Shown: positions 1 to 9,015, counted from the stretch's first letter. The stretch is DNA of 64,000 bases from Achromobacter sp. ASV32 (GCF_016428805.1 NZ_JAELTJ010000003.1:46930-110929); one strand, 5' to 3'. Numbers and translations: made by a program. Notes: generated by a model from the letters alone, not told the origin.

Positions 1-561
1 GTCGCGGTCCGGCCGGACCTGGTGTATTGGGCCGCCGCCGAGGCGCGACCCTTGTCCGCGGCGCAGCAAGGCGACGCGGATTTGCGGACCGAGGTGCTGG
101 ACCGCTTCGGCGGCTGGGCGGGGCCGGTGTCCCGGATCATCCAGGCCACGCCCGCGCAGGCCTTGCGCCTGATCGCCGTGCACGACCTGGAGCCGTTGCC
201 CGTCTGGAGCCGGGCCAATGTGCTGCTGGTGGGCGATGCGGCGCATGCGCCGTTGCCGACGTCGGGCCAGGGGGCTTGCCAGGCGCTGGAAGACGCCTGG
301 CATCTGGGGCGTTGCCTGGATGAGGCCACGACCAGCCTTGAAGCCGCCTTGCAGCGCTTCACGCAGATTCGTGCCCCCAAGACCGCGCAACTGACGCTGC
401 AGGCGCGCGGGTTTGCGCAGGGCCTGTTTGTCACGGACCCCGACGTGTGCCGGATCCGCAACCAGCAGGCGCTGGCGGCCGACCCGGCGCAGGCCGTGCG
501 GGCCATGGCGGCGGGGTGGGGGCAGGGGCTGGAATCCGTCCGCGCCCGCCCGCAGGGATAA
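1..561 (+). CDS. FAD-dependent monooxygenase, C-terminal part (5' end outside window)
   Basis: The reading frame is open from base 1 and stops at 559-561, so only about 186 C-terminal residues are present. The diagnostic feature is the second FAD-binding motif of PHBH-type aromatic hydroxylases, GDAAHAPLPTSGQG, followed by ALEDAWHLGRCL. These flavoproteins use NAD(P)H and O2 to hydroxylate aromatic or heteroaromatic substrates. The NAD(P)H/FAD N-terminal Rossmann part lies outside the window, so the substrate cannot be inferred. The internal GTG at 22 is simply in frame and is not proposed as the start. Confidence 0.85.
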   Translation, partial: VAVRPDLVYWAAAEARPLSAAQQGDADLRTEVLDRFGGWAGPVSRIIQATPAQALRLIAVHDLEPLPVWSRANVLLVGDAAHAPLPTSGQGACQALEDAWHLGRCLDEATTSLEAALQRFTQIRAPKTAQLTLQARGFAQGLFVTDPDVCRIRNQQALAADPAQAVRAMAAGWGQGLESVRARPQG

Positions 562-622
562 AATGCGGATCGAATCATGCCGTGGCGCGCCGTGCGCCGC
601 GCCCAGCGAACAGGTTTCAGCC

Positions 623-1324
623 ATGTCAGAACACACCCCCGAAGCGCTCGCGCGCCAACTGGACGCCGCACGCGCCAAGCTGCGTCTGTGGCGCGAGGTG
701 GAACCCGCCTACCAGAAGCAGTTCGAGGACGTGCTGGCGCCGCTGGAGTCGACCGCCCTTGAGCTGAAGGCCAAGCTGGTGCTCTGCTTTGACCACGCCA
801 GCAAGCAAAAGGAACTGACCAAGGGCGAGCGTGAACTGGCCTCGGAACTGGTACAGCAGCTGGGGCAAGAGACGCTGGCGGCCATCGTGCTGGACGGCAC
901 GCCCGCGGAATGCGACGTCGACCGGATCAAGGCGGTGTACCGCAAGCACAGCGGCTCGGACTTCGATGCCGAAGTGGCTGAAGAACTGGCGGAAATCCAG
1001 TCTCACGCGGTGACGCTGGCGCTGGCCGTGCCGGCGGAACCCGATCCGGGTCCCGACCCGGTGGCGCAACTGGCCGCGGTCAAGCGGGAACTGGCGGCGG
1101 TCGAAGAGCACTTCGCGGCCCGCTTCCACTTCGATCCGGACCAGGACATCGATCCGGCCGACTTGATGGAAGACCTGGCCGCCGAGATCGAAGATGCCGA
1201 GGAGTACATCGGCGAGCTGGAATTCGAGCTGACGCAGTTCGTGGACATGCAGCAGGTCAAGGCCTGGCTGAAGGCCATGAAAAAGCAGCTGGACGCGGAC
1301 AAGCGGCGCGACGCCCGGTCGTGA
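623..1324 (+). CDS. Hypothetical coiled-coil protein, 233 aa
   Basis: I do not recognise a family. The protein starts at ATG 623 ([12 protein letters not shown]) and is strongly charged and helical throughout, with heptad-like Leu/Glu/Lys patterns suggesting coiled coils at both ends. The last third is very acidic (runs of [20 protein letters not shown]) and the tail is basic. There is no signal peptide or membrane segment, so it is probably cytosolic. The frame is open further upstream to 413, but that part overlaps the preceding monooxygenase and reads as Arg/Pro-rich noise, so the ATG is preferred. A role as a structural or adaptor protein would be guesswork. Confidence 0.7.
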   Translation: MSEHTPEALARQLDAARAKLRLWREVEPAYQKQFEDVLAPLESTALELKAKLVLCFDHASKQKELTKGERELASELVQQLGQETLAAIVLDGTPAECDVDRIKAVYRKHSGSDFDAEVAEELAEIQSHAVTLALAVPAEPDPGPDPVAQLAAVKRELAAVEEHFAARFHFDPDQDIDPADLMEDLAAEIEDAEEYIGELEFELTQFVDMQQVKAWLKAMKKQLDADKRRDARS

Positions 1325-1391
1325 CGATACCGCAGCCGCCACGCGTGGATGCGTTCCTGTCCATTGCCCGTTCCTCGCCTTCGGAGTCAGC

Positions 1392-1889
1392 ATGACGTCT
1401 GTTTTCGGTATCGCGGGCCGCTCGGGCAGCGGCAAGACCACCTTGATCGAAGCGATGCTGCCGCTGCTGGGCGCGGCCGGGCTGAGGGTCAGCGTGATCA
1501 AGCACAGCCACCATGATTTCCAGCTGGAGCCGCCCGGCAAGGACAGCGCGCGCTTTCGACTGGCCGGGGCGCAGGAAGTCATGGTGGCGTCGCCGTTCCG
1601 CTATGCCATCGTGCACGAATTGCGCGGTGCGCCGGAACCCTCGCTTCAGGACCAGATCGCGCGCTTGGCGCCGGCCGATCTGGTGCTGGTCGAAGGCTTC
1701 AAGCATGCCGGGATCCCGCGGATCGAGGTCTACCGGCCCGCCCTGGGCAAGCCGCCCCTGCACGAGGGGGACGCGGCATTCCTGGCGGTCGCGACCGATG
1801 CCGTGCTGAACACGGCATTGCCCTGCTTGCCGTTGAACCAGCCGGCCGTCGTGGCCGAGTTCATCCGCCGGGCGGTGGGGCGAGCTTGA
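1392..1889 (+). CDS. mobB: Molybdopterin-guanine dinucleotide biosynthesis protein MobB
   Basis: MobB is a GTP-binding accessory protein that assists MobA in attaching GMP to molybdopterin to make the MGD cofactor of DMSO-reductase-family enzymes. The protein is 165 aa, normal for a stand-alone MobB. The P-loop [15 protein letters not shown] is at residues 9-23 and is followed by the family's [10 protein letters not shown] and [10 protein letters not shown] segments; a Walker-B-like LVLVEGFKH follows near residue 100. It ends 124 bp before ubiU, in the same direction. Its presence beside an anaerobic quinone operon fits use of molybdoenzymes in anaerobic respiration, but that link is inference. 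Confidence 0.93.
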   Translation: MTSVFGIAGRSGSGKTTLIEAMLPLLGAAGLRVSVIKHSHHDFQLEPPGKDSARFRLAGAQEVMVASPFRYAIVHELRGAPEPSLQDQIARLAPADLVLVEGFKHAGIPRIEVYRPALGKPPLHEGDAAFLAVATDAVLNTALPCLPLNQPAVVAEFIRRAVGRA

Positions 1890-1964
1890 CCTGCAGGGCT
1901 TGCGACCCGCCTCGCAGGCCCTCGTGGTGTCGATTGCCTGCCGTCGCGCCGGCCGCCACGCCGT

Positions 1965-2013
1965 TTGATCTGCGACAAGGCCGCGCCGCCGGCCGGCCCC
2001 TAGACTGGCCGGC
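1965..2013 (+). promoter_or_regulatory. Candidate FNR/ANR-activated promoter of ubiUVT with a near-leaderless start
   Basis: TTGAT-CTGC-GACAA at 1965-1978 matches the FNR consensus TTGAT-N4-ATCAA at 8 of 10 defined positions. A -10-like TAGACT lies at 2001-2006, predicting transcription from about 2013. The box centre (1971.5) is then 41.5 bp upstream, the exact class II FNR activator position. The ubiU ATG is at 2014 with no Shine-Dalgarno sequence before it, so the mRNA may be leaderless or nearly so. In E. coli ubiUV is known to be FNR-activated. Confidence 0.6.
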
Positions 2014-3030
2014 ATGCATACCCGAACCTCTCCGTTGGAACTTGTGGCGCCGGCAGGCAGCCTGGCCGCGCTGAAGGCGGCGATCGAGGCAGGCGCCGAT
2101 ACCGTCTACCTGGGCCTGAAGAACGCCACCAACGCCCGCAACTTCGCCGGGCTCAATTTCACCGAAGACGACATCCGCGCTGGCGTCGAACTGGCCCACG
2201 CCAGGGGCCGCCAGGTGCTGTTCGCGATCAACACCTTCGTGCAGCCCGGCCGCGGCCAGGAATGGCGCGAGGCGGTCGATGCCGCGCACGCCTTGGGCGC
2301 CGACGCCGTCATCATGGCCGACGCCGGCTTGCTGGGCTACGCCCGCGATCGCTACCCCGACCTGCGGCTGCACCTGTCGGTGCAGGGCTCGGCCACGCAT
2401 GCCGACGCCATCGAGTTGATGAAAGAGCAATTCGGTATCCACCGCGTCGTGCTGCCGCGCGTGTTGACCCTGGCCGAGATCGGGCGCATCTGCGCCAACG
2501 TCAGCGTCCAGGTCGAGGTGTTCGGCTTTGGCAGCCTGTGTGTCATGGCCGAGGGGCGTTGCCTGCTGTCGTCCTATGCCACCGGCGCCTCGCCCAACAA
2601 CCAGGGCGTCTGTTCGCCGGCCGGCGCGGTTCGGTGGGTGGAGCAGGATGGCCGCCTGGACGCCCGCTTGAACGGCATCCTGATCGATCGCTACGAACCC
2701 GGCGAACCCGCGGCCTATCCCACGCTGTGCAAGGGCCGCTTCGAGGTCGATGGCCGCGCCGACCATGCGCTGGAAGCGCCCACCAGCCTGAATGCCATTG
2801 GCCTGCTGCCGCGGCTGGCGCAGATGGGCGTGGCGGCCGTGAAGATAGAAGGGCGCCAACGCAGCCCGGCGTATGTGACGCAGGTGGTGTCCACGCTGCG
2901 CGCGGCGCTGGACAGCGCACACGCCGCGCCCAGCCGCTATTCGCCGCGCCCGGAATGGAACGCCATGCTGGCGCGCCACGCCGAGGGTTCCCAAGTCACG
3001 CAAGGCGCATTCGAACGTCCATGGAAATGA
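2014..3030 (+). CDS. ubiU: UbiU, O2-independent ubiquinone hydroxylation protein (U32 peptidase family)
   Basis: UbiU and UbiV form a 4Fe-4S heterodimer that, with UbiT, hydroxylates the ubiquinone ring without oxygen, using prephenate as oxygen donor. The protein is 338 aa, close to the E. coli length. It begins with the U32 signature ELVAPAGSLAALKAAIEAGA, and four cysteines suited to an Fe-S cluster are at C176, C183, C200 and C239, spaced as in UbiU. The start ATG at 2014 has no ribosome-binding site, see the promoter entry. Its stop overlaps the second ATG of ubiV (ATGA at 3027-3030), indicating translational coupling. Confidence 0.93.
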   Translation: MHTRTSPLELVAPAGSLAALKAAIEAGADTVYLGLKNATNARNFAGLNFTEDDIRAGVELAHARGRQVLFAINTFVQPGRGQEWREAVDAAHALGADAVIMADAGLLGYARDRYPDLRLHLSVQGSATHADAIELMKEQFGIHRVVLPRVLTLAEIGRICANVSVQVEVFGFGSLCVMAEGRCLLSSYATGASPNNQGVCSPAGAVRWVEQDGRLDARLNGILIDRYEPGEPAAYPTLCKGRFEVDGRADHALEAPTSLNAIGLLPRLAQMGVAAVKIEGRQRSPAYVTQVVSTLRAALDSAHAAPSRYSPRPEWNAMLARHAEGSQVTQGAFERPWK

Positions 3031-3917
3031 AACCCAAAGCTTTCCGCATTTCGGCCGGTCCGCTGCTGTATTACTGGCCGCGCCAGCGCACGCTGGATTT
3101 CTATGCGTCGCTGGCCGACAGCCCGGCCGACATCCTTTACGTGGGCGAAACGGTCTGTAGCCGGCGTCATGACCTGCGCGCCGACGACTGGCTGGACCTG
3201 GCGCGCGACCTGCGGGCCGCGGGCAAGGACGTGGTGCTGTCGGGCCGCACGCTGATCGAAACCGGCACCGAGGCCTCGGCGCTGCGGCGCCTGTGCGAGC
3301 AGCAGGACTTCATGGTGGAAACCGGCGAGGTCGGCGCGCTGCGCCACCTGGGCGGCCGGCCGTTCGTGGCGGGCCCGCACATGAACGCCTATCACGGCGG
3401 CACGCTGCAATGGCTGGCCGCGCGCGGCGCGGCCCGCTTCGTGGCGCCATTGGAAATGCACGTGAATGCGCTGGCCCGGTTGCTGGCCGAGCGTCCCGCG
3501 GGCCTGGAGGCCGAGATCATGGTGTGGGGCCGCATGGCGCTGGCGTTCTCGGCGCGCTGCTTTACCGCCCGGCACTTCCGGCTGAACAAGGACGACTGCG
3601 GCTTTCGCTGCATCGAGCATCCGGACGGCCTGGACATGCGTACCCGCGAATCGCGTGAATTCCTGGCGATCAATGGCATCCAGGTGCGGTCGGCCGCCTG
3701 TCTGGACCTGCTGGATCAGGCGGCGTACCTGGTGGATCTGGGCGCGCAGGTATTGCGCGTCAGTCCGCAATCGGCCGGCACGCTGGAAGCGATCGCCGCG
3801 CTGGACGCAGTGCGGCGTGGCAAGGCGCAAGCCGAGGTGGCGCCGCCTGTCGGCATCGGCCGCTGTAACGGCTATTTCCATGGCCAATCGGGCATCGTCT
3901 GGCAGGCGCGCGCATGA
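3021..3917 (+). CDS. ubiV: UbiV, O2-independent ubiquinone hydroxylation protein (U32 peptidase family)
   Basis: Partner of UbiU in anaerobic ubiquinone biosynthesis. The 298-aa protein has the GPLLYYWPR start and VGETVCSRRHD segment typical of UbiV. Candidate cluster ligands are C46, C180, C193 and C197; the last three match the positions known for E. coli UbiV. Two starts are possible, ATG 3021 and ATG 3027; the latter gives the classical 4-base overlap with the ubiU stop. The gene ends in another ATGA overlap with ubiT, so the three proteins are probably made from one coupled mRNA. Confidence 0.92.
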   Translation: MEMKPKAFRISAGPLLYYWPRQRTLDFYASLADSPADILYVGETVCSRRHDLRADDWLDLARDLRAAGKDVVLSGRTLIETGTEASALRRLCEQQDFMVETGEVGALRHLGGRPFVAGPHMNAYHGGTLQWLAARGAARFVAPLEMHVNALARLLAERPAGLEAEIMVWGRMALAFSARCFTARHFRLNKDDCGFRCIEHPDGLDMRTRESREFLAINGIQVRSAACLDLLDQAAYLVDLGAQVLRVSPQSAGTLEAIAALDAVRRGKAQAEVAPPVGIGRCNGYFHGQSGIVWQARA

Positions 3918-4345
3918 GCGGCACCGGAGGGTATTTTCCTGGCGCCCTGGCGCGCCTGGGCCGCTGGCTGCCCGCGCCACTGCTGTCGTTGCATGCCGTG
4001 GCCGGGCTGGAACTGGCGCGGCGTTTGAAATGGCTGACGCCGCCGCCGGAACTGGACGGGCGCAGCTTTGCCATCACGGTGCAAGACCTGGGCCTGCGCA
4101 GCAGCTTCCAGGTCCGGGACGGGGCGTTCCGCCCATGCTGGGACCGGGCGCCTTGCGAACTGGAACTGGGCGCGCGTTCGGCGGACCTGCTGGCCCTGAT
4201 GCGCGCAGAGACCGACGCGGACACGCTGTTTTTCCAGCGCCGATTGCGCATATCGGGGGATACGGAGCTGGGCCTGATCGTGAAGAACTGGCTGGACGCG
4301 ACACCGCGCCCGGCCTGGCTGCAACGGCTGGGGGCTGCGCGCTAG
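3914..4345 (+). CDS. ubiT: UbiT, SCP2-domain ubiquinone biosynthesis accessory protein
   Basis: UbiT has a sterol-carrier-protein-2 lipid-binding fold and is thought to present the hydrophobic quinone intermediates to the O2-independent pathway (UbiT replaces aerobic UbiJ). The protein is 143 aa. It has the amphipathic N-terminal segment (LPAPLLSLHAVAGLELARRL) and the SCP2 core (LDGRSFAITVQDLGLRS, LELGARSADLLALM, LRISGDTELGLIVKNWLD). The ATG overlaps the ubiV stop by 4 bases. It ends 55 bp before the convergent amino-acid permease gene. Confidence 0.9.
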   Translation: MSGTGGYFPGALARLGRWLPAPLLSLHAVAGLELARRLKWLTPPPELDGRSFAITVQDLGLRSSFQVRDGAFRPCWDRAPCELELGARSADLLALMRAETDADTLFFQRRLRISGDTELGLIVKNWLDATPRPAWLQRLGAAR

Positions 4346-4400
4346 GGCGCGCAGACCGGGCCGGGGGCCCCACGCAGGCAAGCGTGCGCCGCCCACCGGA

Positions 4401-6638
4401 TCAGCCGCGCCGGCCCTCCATGGCGCGTGCCACGCGCGACAACGCCAGGCTGGCCGCGAAATACAGCAGTGCCACGGCCAGGTAGACCTCGACGTGGTAG
4501 GGCCGCCAATCGGTGCCGGCCACCACCGCCTTGGCCGCGCCCAGCACGTCGAACACGCCGATGATGCTGACCAGCGACGTGTCCTTGACCGCGCCTACGA
4601 ACACCCCCAGCGCGGCCGGCGCGGCGATGCGGCGGGCTTGCGGCCAGATCACCGTCCAATAGGCCAGGGTGGGACGCATGCCCAGCGCCCGCGCCGCCAT
4701 CATCTGACCGGCCGGAATGGCCTGCAGCGCCCCGCGCAGCACCTCGGCCAGCAGGCAGGCGGTATGCAGCGTCAGCGCCGCCAGGGCCATGCTGAACTTG
4801 GAAACGCCGCCGCCCAGCAGCAGCGGCAGCACGAACGAGGCGAACAGCAATTGGGTCACCAGCGGCACGCCGCGCACGGCCTCGATCAAGGCTGCGGCCG
4901 CCAGCGAGCCGCCACGGCCGCCGGAGCGGCGCAACAACGCCAGGCCAAAGGCCAGCGGCACGGCCGCGATCAGCGCCGCGATCGCCAGGATCAGTGTCAC
5001 CAGCAAGCCGCCCCAACGCAACGGGCCGATGGCCGCGCCGCCCCAAGGCCAGCCGCCCAGCGCGCCCACGGTCACGGCCAGGGCCAGCGCGATCAGTGCC
5101 AGGCGCAAACGAGCGGACAGGTGGCCGACGCCCAGCGCCACCGCCACGCCCGCCAGCAGCGCGGCGCATGCGATCAGGGCCTGCGGCCGGTCGGCCGGCG
5201 TCATGGCGCCGAACAGCAGCAGCGGCAGGTTATCGCCCACCGCGGCCCAGCAGGCGCCGGCGGCGGCTGCGCAGTCGGCCGGGTTGCCGTGCCACACCGC
5301 GCGCAGCACGGCCCAGTCCAGGACTGTCCAGCCGGCAGCGGCCAACGCCAACCCGGTCAGAACGGATCCCGGCCCGCGCCGCCACGTGGCGGCGCGGCGC
5401 GCATCGCCGCCCAGCACGGACAGGCCCGGCCGGTCACCCAGGCGGGCGCCGTGGCTGTCGCCGGGGCCATGACGCGCATGGCGCGCATTCCAGGCCGACA
5501 GCGTGCCGCCCAAGGCCAGCGCCAGGCCCAGGTACACCGCCACGGCCAGGGCGATGCCTTCCAGCGCCAGCCCGGTCTGGGTGATCGCGGTATTGATGAC
5601 GGCCATCAGTTCCTGGTAGCCGATGGCGATGGCCAGCGTGCTGTTCTTGATCAGCGCCAGGCACTGATTGGCGTAGGGCGGCAGCGCGACGCGCGCGGCG
5701 TAGGGCGCGATCACCCGGCGCAGCACGCTCGCCGGCGTCAACGCCATGGCCTGGCCGGCCTCGACCAGGCCCACGGGCACCGCGCGCACCGAGGCGCGCA
5801 CGATGTCGGCGATGTAGGCGGCATGGAACACGATCAGGCCGATGGCCAGCGCCGCGAACTCAATGCTGGGTTGCCAGCCGCCTTGCAGACCCAGCCCGCG
5901 CTTGACGGGCAGGTCCACCTGTATGGGTGGCAGCAACGACCACGCCAGCAGGACCAGCGCCAGCGGCAGCCGCCGCGTGGCCCAACGGGTGGCCGGGTAT
6001 TGCCTGCGGCCTGCATCCGTCGGGAGTGCAGCGGCCGGCCCGCGGCCGGCGATACGACTACGCCAGCGCTGCGCCAGCCAGCCCGCCGCCAGGGCGGCCA
6101 GCGCTACCGCCAGATACGGCAGCCAGCCATGCAACGCGGGCAGCGCCAGCCCGCGGTTGGACAGCAGCACCGACGGCAGCGGCGCCCAGGCCTGACGCGC
6201 ATCGGGCAATCGCAGCAACAGGCCGTACCAGACGAACAGCTGCAGCAGCACCGGCGTGTTGCGCAGCGGGGCAATGACGGCGGCGGCGCCGCGCGCGGCC
6301 AGCGGATTGGCCGACAGACGCAGCAACCCCAGTCCGATGCCCAGCAACGTCGCGATGGGAATGGCCACCAGCGCCACGGTCAGCGTATTGACCAGCCCGG
6401 CGGCAATCGACATCCAGTACGGATCGTCGGGCGTGACCGGCAGCAGGCTTTCCGAAATGCGAAAGCCCGCCGGCTGGAACAAAAAGCCGAAACCGCCGTG
6501 GATGCCGCGGGCCGCCTGCACCGATTCGATATGCAGCAGCAGTACGGCAGCCAGGCCGCCCAGCGCCAGCGTCCAGGCCAGGGCGGGCAGCCAGCGCCGC
6601 AGGGCAGGCCGCCAGGGCAGGGCAAGGGTGGCGATCAC
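4401..6638 (-). CDS. Fused AapQ-AapM-type amino-acid ABC transporter permease
   Basis: This 745-aa integral membrane protein carries two complete HisM/GlnP-type permease halves in one chain. The N-terminal half is AapQ-like, with EAA loop VEAGQAMALTPASVLRRVIA at about residue 293. The C-terminal half is AapM-like, with a second EAA loop (MMAARALGMRPTLAYWTVI) near residue 645. A hydrophilic linker of about 45 residues joins them where AapQ would normally end. Separate aapQ and aapM genes are the rule. The GTG at 6638 is preferred because it falls 7 bp after the receptor stop; an in-frame start at 6695 would overlap that gene. No Shine-Dalgarno is obvious. No aapP ATPase gene follows. Confidence 0.85.
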   Translation of the reverse strand: MIATLALPWRPALRRWLPALAWTLALGGLAAVLLLHIESVQAARGIHGGFGFLFQPAGFRISESLLPVTPDDPYWMSIAAGLVNTLTVALVAIPIATLLGIGLGLLRLSANPLAARGAAAVIAPLRNTPVLLQLFVWYGLLLRLPDARQAWAPLPSVLLSNRGLALPALHGWLPYLAVALAALAAGWLAQRWRSRIAGRGPAAALPTDAGRRQYPATRWATRRLPLALVLLAWSLLPPIQVDLPVKRGLGLQGGWQPSIEFAALAIGLIVFHAAYIADIVRASVRAVPVGLVEAGQAMALTPASVLRRVIAPYAARVALPPYANQCLALIKNSTLAIAIGYQELMAVINTAITQTGLALEGIALAVAVYLGLALALGGTLSAWNARHARHGPGDSHGARLGDRPGLSVLGGDARRAATWRRGPGSVLTGLALAAAGWTVLDWAVLRAVWHGNPADCAAAAGACWAAVGDNLPLLLFGAMTPADRPQALIACAALLAGVAVALGVGHLSARLRLALIALALAVTVGALGGWPWGGAAIGPLRWGGLLVTLILAIAALIAAVPLAFGLALLRRSGGRGGSLAAAALIEAVRGVPLVTQLLFASFVLPLLLGGGVSKFSMALAALTLHTACLLAEVLRGALQAIPAGQMMAARALGMRPTLAYWTVIWPQARRIAAPAALGVFVGAVKDTSLVSIIGVFDVLGAAKAVVAGTDWRPYHVEVYLAVALLYFAASLALSRVARAMEGRRG

Positions 6639-6645
6639 TTGTGGC

Positions 6646-7671
6646 TTACTGGAACGGCGGCGAATACAGCAGCCCGCCCTGGTTCCATTGCGCATTCAGG
6701 CCGCGCTCCAGTTTCAGCGGGGTGGCCGCACCCAGGTTGCGGTCCCACACTTCGCCGTAATTGCCCACGGCCTTGATGACGTTCCGGACCCACCGCTCAT
6801 CCAGGCCGAAGCTCTTGCCGATGCCCGCGTCCAGGCCGAGCAGGCGGCGCACCTGCGCGTCGGTGGTCTGCGCCTGGCTGTCGACGTTCCGGGACGTGAT
6901 GCCCAGTTCTTCTGCGGCCACCAGCGCGTTCACCGTCCAGCGCACGATCGCGGTCCAGTTCGGATCGTCCTGGCGCACGAAGGGGCCCAGCGGCGACTTG
7001 TTGATGCGCTCGGGCAGGATGATGAAGTCATCCGGATTGGCGGCGCGCGCGGCGCGGCTGGCGGCCAGGGTCGATGCGTCGGACAGGTAGACGTCGCAAC
7101 GGCCTGCGTAGAAAGCCTGTTCCAGCTCCACCAGGTTCTCGATCACCACGGGGCGGTAGGTGAGCTTGTGCTTCTTGAAGTAGTCGACGAGGTTCTGTTC
7201 GTTGACGGTGCCGGGCTGCACGCAGACCTGTGCGCCGTCCAGCTCGGTGGCGCTTTTCACGCCCAGCTTGCGCGGCACCAGGAAGCCCTGGCCGTCGTAG
7301 AACACGATGCCGGCGGACACGATGCCCAGTCCGGCATCGCGGCTCGACGTAATCGTGGTGTTGCGGTTCAGTACGTCGATCTCGCCGCCCTGCAGGGCGG
7401 GAAAGCGCTGCTGCGAACTGAGCGGCACGAAGCGGGTTTTCTCGGGATCGCCCAGCACCGCGGCGGCCAGTGCGCGGCACAGGTCGGCGTCCAGGCCGGT
7501 CCAGCGGCCTTGCTTGTCGGCGATGGACAGGCCCGCGGAACCCTGGCTGACGCCGCACACCAGTTCGCCGCGCTTCTTGATGGCGTCGACCGTGACGCCT
7601 GCCGTGGACGCGCCCGCATAAGCCAGCGCCGCCGCCACGCCGGCGGTCTTGAGGATAGAGATCAACCGCAT
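6646..7671 (-). CDS. aapJ: General L-amino-acid ABC transporter periplasmic receptor (AapJ-like)
   Basis: A 341-aa periplasmic amino-acid-binding protein of the AapJ/BztA type, which delivers a broad range of L-amino acids to an AapQM permease. The start MRLISILKTAGVAAALAYAG gives a Sec signal peptide of about 25 residues. The family's ITSSRDAGLGIVSAGIVFYDG, VCVQPGTVNEQNLVDYF and AGRCDVYLSDASTLA segments are all present, as is the LPERINKSPLGPFVRQDD stretch typical of AapJ. A GGGA-like ribosome site precedes the ATG. It is cotranscribed with the fused permease, and transcribed away from the class V aminotransferase gene at 7841. Confidence 0.9.
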   Translation of the reverse strand: MRLISILKTAGVAAALAYAGASTAGVTVDAIKKRGELVCGVSQGSAGLSIADKQGRWTGLDADLCRALAAAVLGDPEKTRFVPLSSQQRFPALQGGEIDVLNRNTTITSSRDAGLGIVSAGIVFYDGQGFLVPRKLGVKSATELDGAQVCVQPGTVNEQNLVDYFKKHKLTYRPVVIENLVELEQAFYAGRCDVYLSDASTLAASRAARAANPDDFIILPERINKSPLGPFVRQDDPNWTAIVRWTVNALVAAEELGITSRNVDSQAQTTDAQVRRLLGLDAGIGKSFGLDERWVRNVIKAVGNYGEVWDRNLGAATPLKLERGLNAQWNQGGLLYSPPFQ

Positions 7672-7803
7672 GCCATTCCCGTATTCGTTGTATGCAAGAA
7701 AGGCATGAATTCTATGGCTGCGTCCCTGTGCGGCGAGCGACTGTATGGTCATATGGTTATGAGAACTTAGCCTTATCCAGATTCGCGTCATATACCTAGA
7801 ATC

Positions 7804-7827
7804 CGTCCATACCAAGTTGGATGGACG
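7804..7827. promoter_or_regulatory. Inverted repeat over the predicted start of the 7841 gene
   Basis: CGTCCAT (7804-7810) and ATGGACG (7821-7827) form perfect 7-bp arms around a 10-bp spacer. A -10-like TAGAAT lies at 7797-7802, so transcription of the class V aminotransferase gene would begin within the repeat. It could be a repressor operator or an mRNA hairpin. No regulator gene lies beside it. Confidence 0.35.
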
Positions 7828-7840
7828 AAGAAGGTCGCGC

Positions 7841-8980
7841 ATGAGCTGGCAGGACGAATTCAGGCAGTGGTTTCCCATCACACGCGACAAGGCCTACGCC
7901 AATATCGCCTACACCAGCCCGCTGGCGCCCAAGGTGGCTGGCGCGGTTGCCGGCTTTTTTGACAGCATCACGCATGCCCGCAGCGACAAGCCGCAATGGC
8001 TGCGCGATGCCAGCGCGCTGCGCGTGCGCCTGGCCCGCCTGATCGGCGGCGACGCGCGCCGGCTGGCCTTTACCAAGAACACGACCGAAGGCTTGAACAC
8101 GGTCGCGCAGGGACTGGCCTGGCAAGACGGCGACAACCTCATCGTTGACGACCAGGAGCATCCCACCAACGCCTTGCCCTGGCTGAACCTGCGCCGCCGC
8201 GGCGTGCAGGTGCGCGTGCCGCCATCACGGTCGCATCGCTACACGGTCGATGACCTGTGGCAGCACGTCGATGCCCGCACGCGGCTCATTGCCGTGTCGT
8301 GGGTGCAGTACGGCACCGGCCTGCGCACCGACATCGCCGAGCTCGGCCGGCGTTGCGCCGAACGCGGCATCTGGCTGGTGGTCGATGGCATCCAGGGCGC
8401 GGGGCTGCTGCGCGCGCAAGTGGACGCCTGGGGCGTGGATGCGTTCGCCTGCGGCGCGCACAAAGGCCTGCTGGGCCCGCTGGGCGTGGGCTTTCTGCAC
8501 GTCTCGCCGCGCCTGCTGGACGCGCTGGACCCGCTTTACATCGGGCCGTCCGAAGTCACCACGCTGGGCAAGACCGGCCTGCAATGGCAGGTGAGCGTGG
8601 CGGATGCGGGCGATGCCCGCCGCCTGGAGACGGGCAATCTGAATTACCCGGGCATCGCCGGCCTGGCCGGCGCACTGGACCTGATCGAATGGGCGCGGCC
8701 CGAGCGCATCGAACCGTGGGTGCTGGAACTGTCCACGGCGCTGAGCGACGGTTTACGCGCCCAGGGGCTGCAGGTAGTATCGCCTGCCGACGCCGCGCTG
8801 CGCAGCACCACCACGGCATTGCGCGTGGCCGATCCGGTCGCCGCGCTGGCCCACCTGACCCGCGAAGGCGTGGTGGCCAGTCTGGTGGAGTATGGTTACC
8901 TGCGCCTGTCCGTCGGCGCCTACAACAATCACGGGGACATCGAACGCATCCTGCGCGCCGCGCGCGGGTTCGCCGCCTGA
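7841..8980 (+). CDS. Class V aminotransferase / cysteine-desulfurase-like PLP enzyme
   Basis: A 379-aa fold-type I PLP enzyme of the NifS/class V group. The start at ATG 7841 is chosen because GAAGAAGG sits just upstream; an earlier in-frame start at 7817 lies within the inverted repeat. Visible features are the cofactor-contacting TKNTTEGLNTVAQGL, the Asp of VDGIQGAG and the Schiff-base lysine in CGAHKGLLGP (about residue 207). The NYPGIAGLAGALDLI segment is typical of isopenicillin-N-epimerase-like and EgtE-like members. Whether it acts as an aminotransferase, a C-S lyase or a desulfurase cannot be told. It lies just before metY, 35 bp apart, suggesting sulfur amino-acid metabolism. Confidence 0.8.
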   Translation: MSWQDEFRQWFPITRDKAYANIAYTSPLAPKVAGAVAGFFDSITHARSDKPQWLRDASALRVRLARLIGGDARRLAFTKNTTEGLNTVAQGLAWQDGDNLIVDDQEHPTNALPWLNLRRRGVQVRVPPSRSHRYTVDDLWQHVDARTRLIAVSWVQYGTGLRTDIAELGRRCAERGIWLVVDGIQGAGLLRAQVDAWGVDAFACGAHKGLLGPLGVGFLHVSPRLLDALDPLYIGPSEVTTLGKTGLQWQVSVADAGDARRLETGNLNYPGIAGLAGALDLIEWARPERIEPWVLELSTALSDGLRAQGLQVVSPADAALRSTTTALRVADPVAALAHLTREGVVASLVEYGYLRLSVGAYNNHGDIERILRAARGFAA

Positions 8981-9015
8981 TCCCCCCATCGATAACGCAT
9001 CTCAAGGAGAGACAC

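Noticed and set aside
626..1582. Long minus-strand open frame of 318 codons opposite the coiled-coil and mobB genes
   Set aside because: It is antisense to two well-supported genes and its translation has no family features; high GC content produces such shadows.
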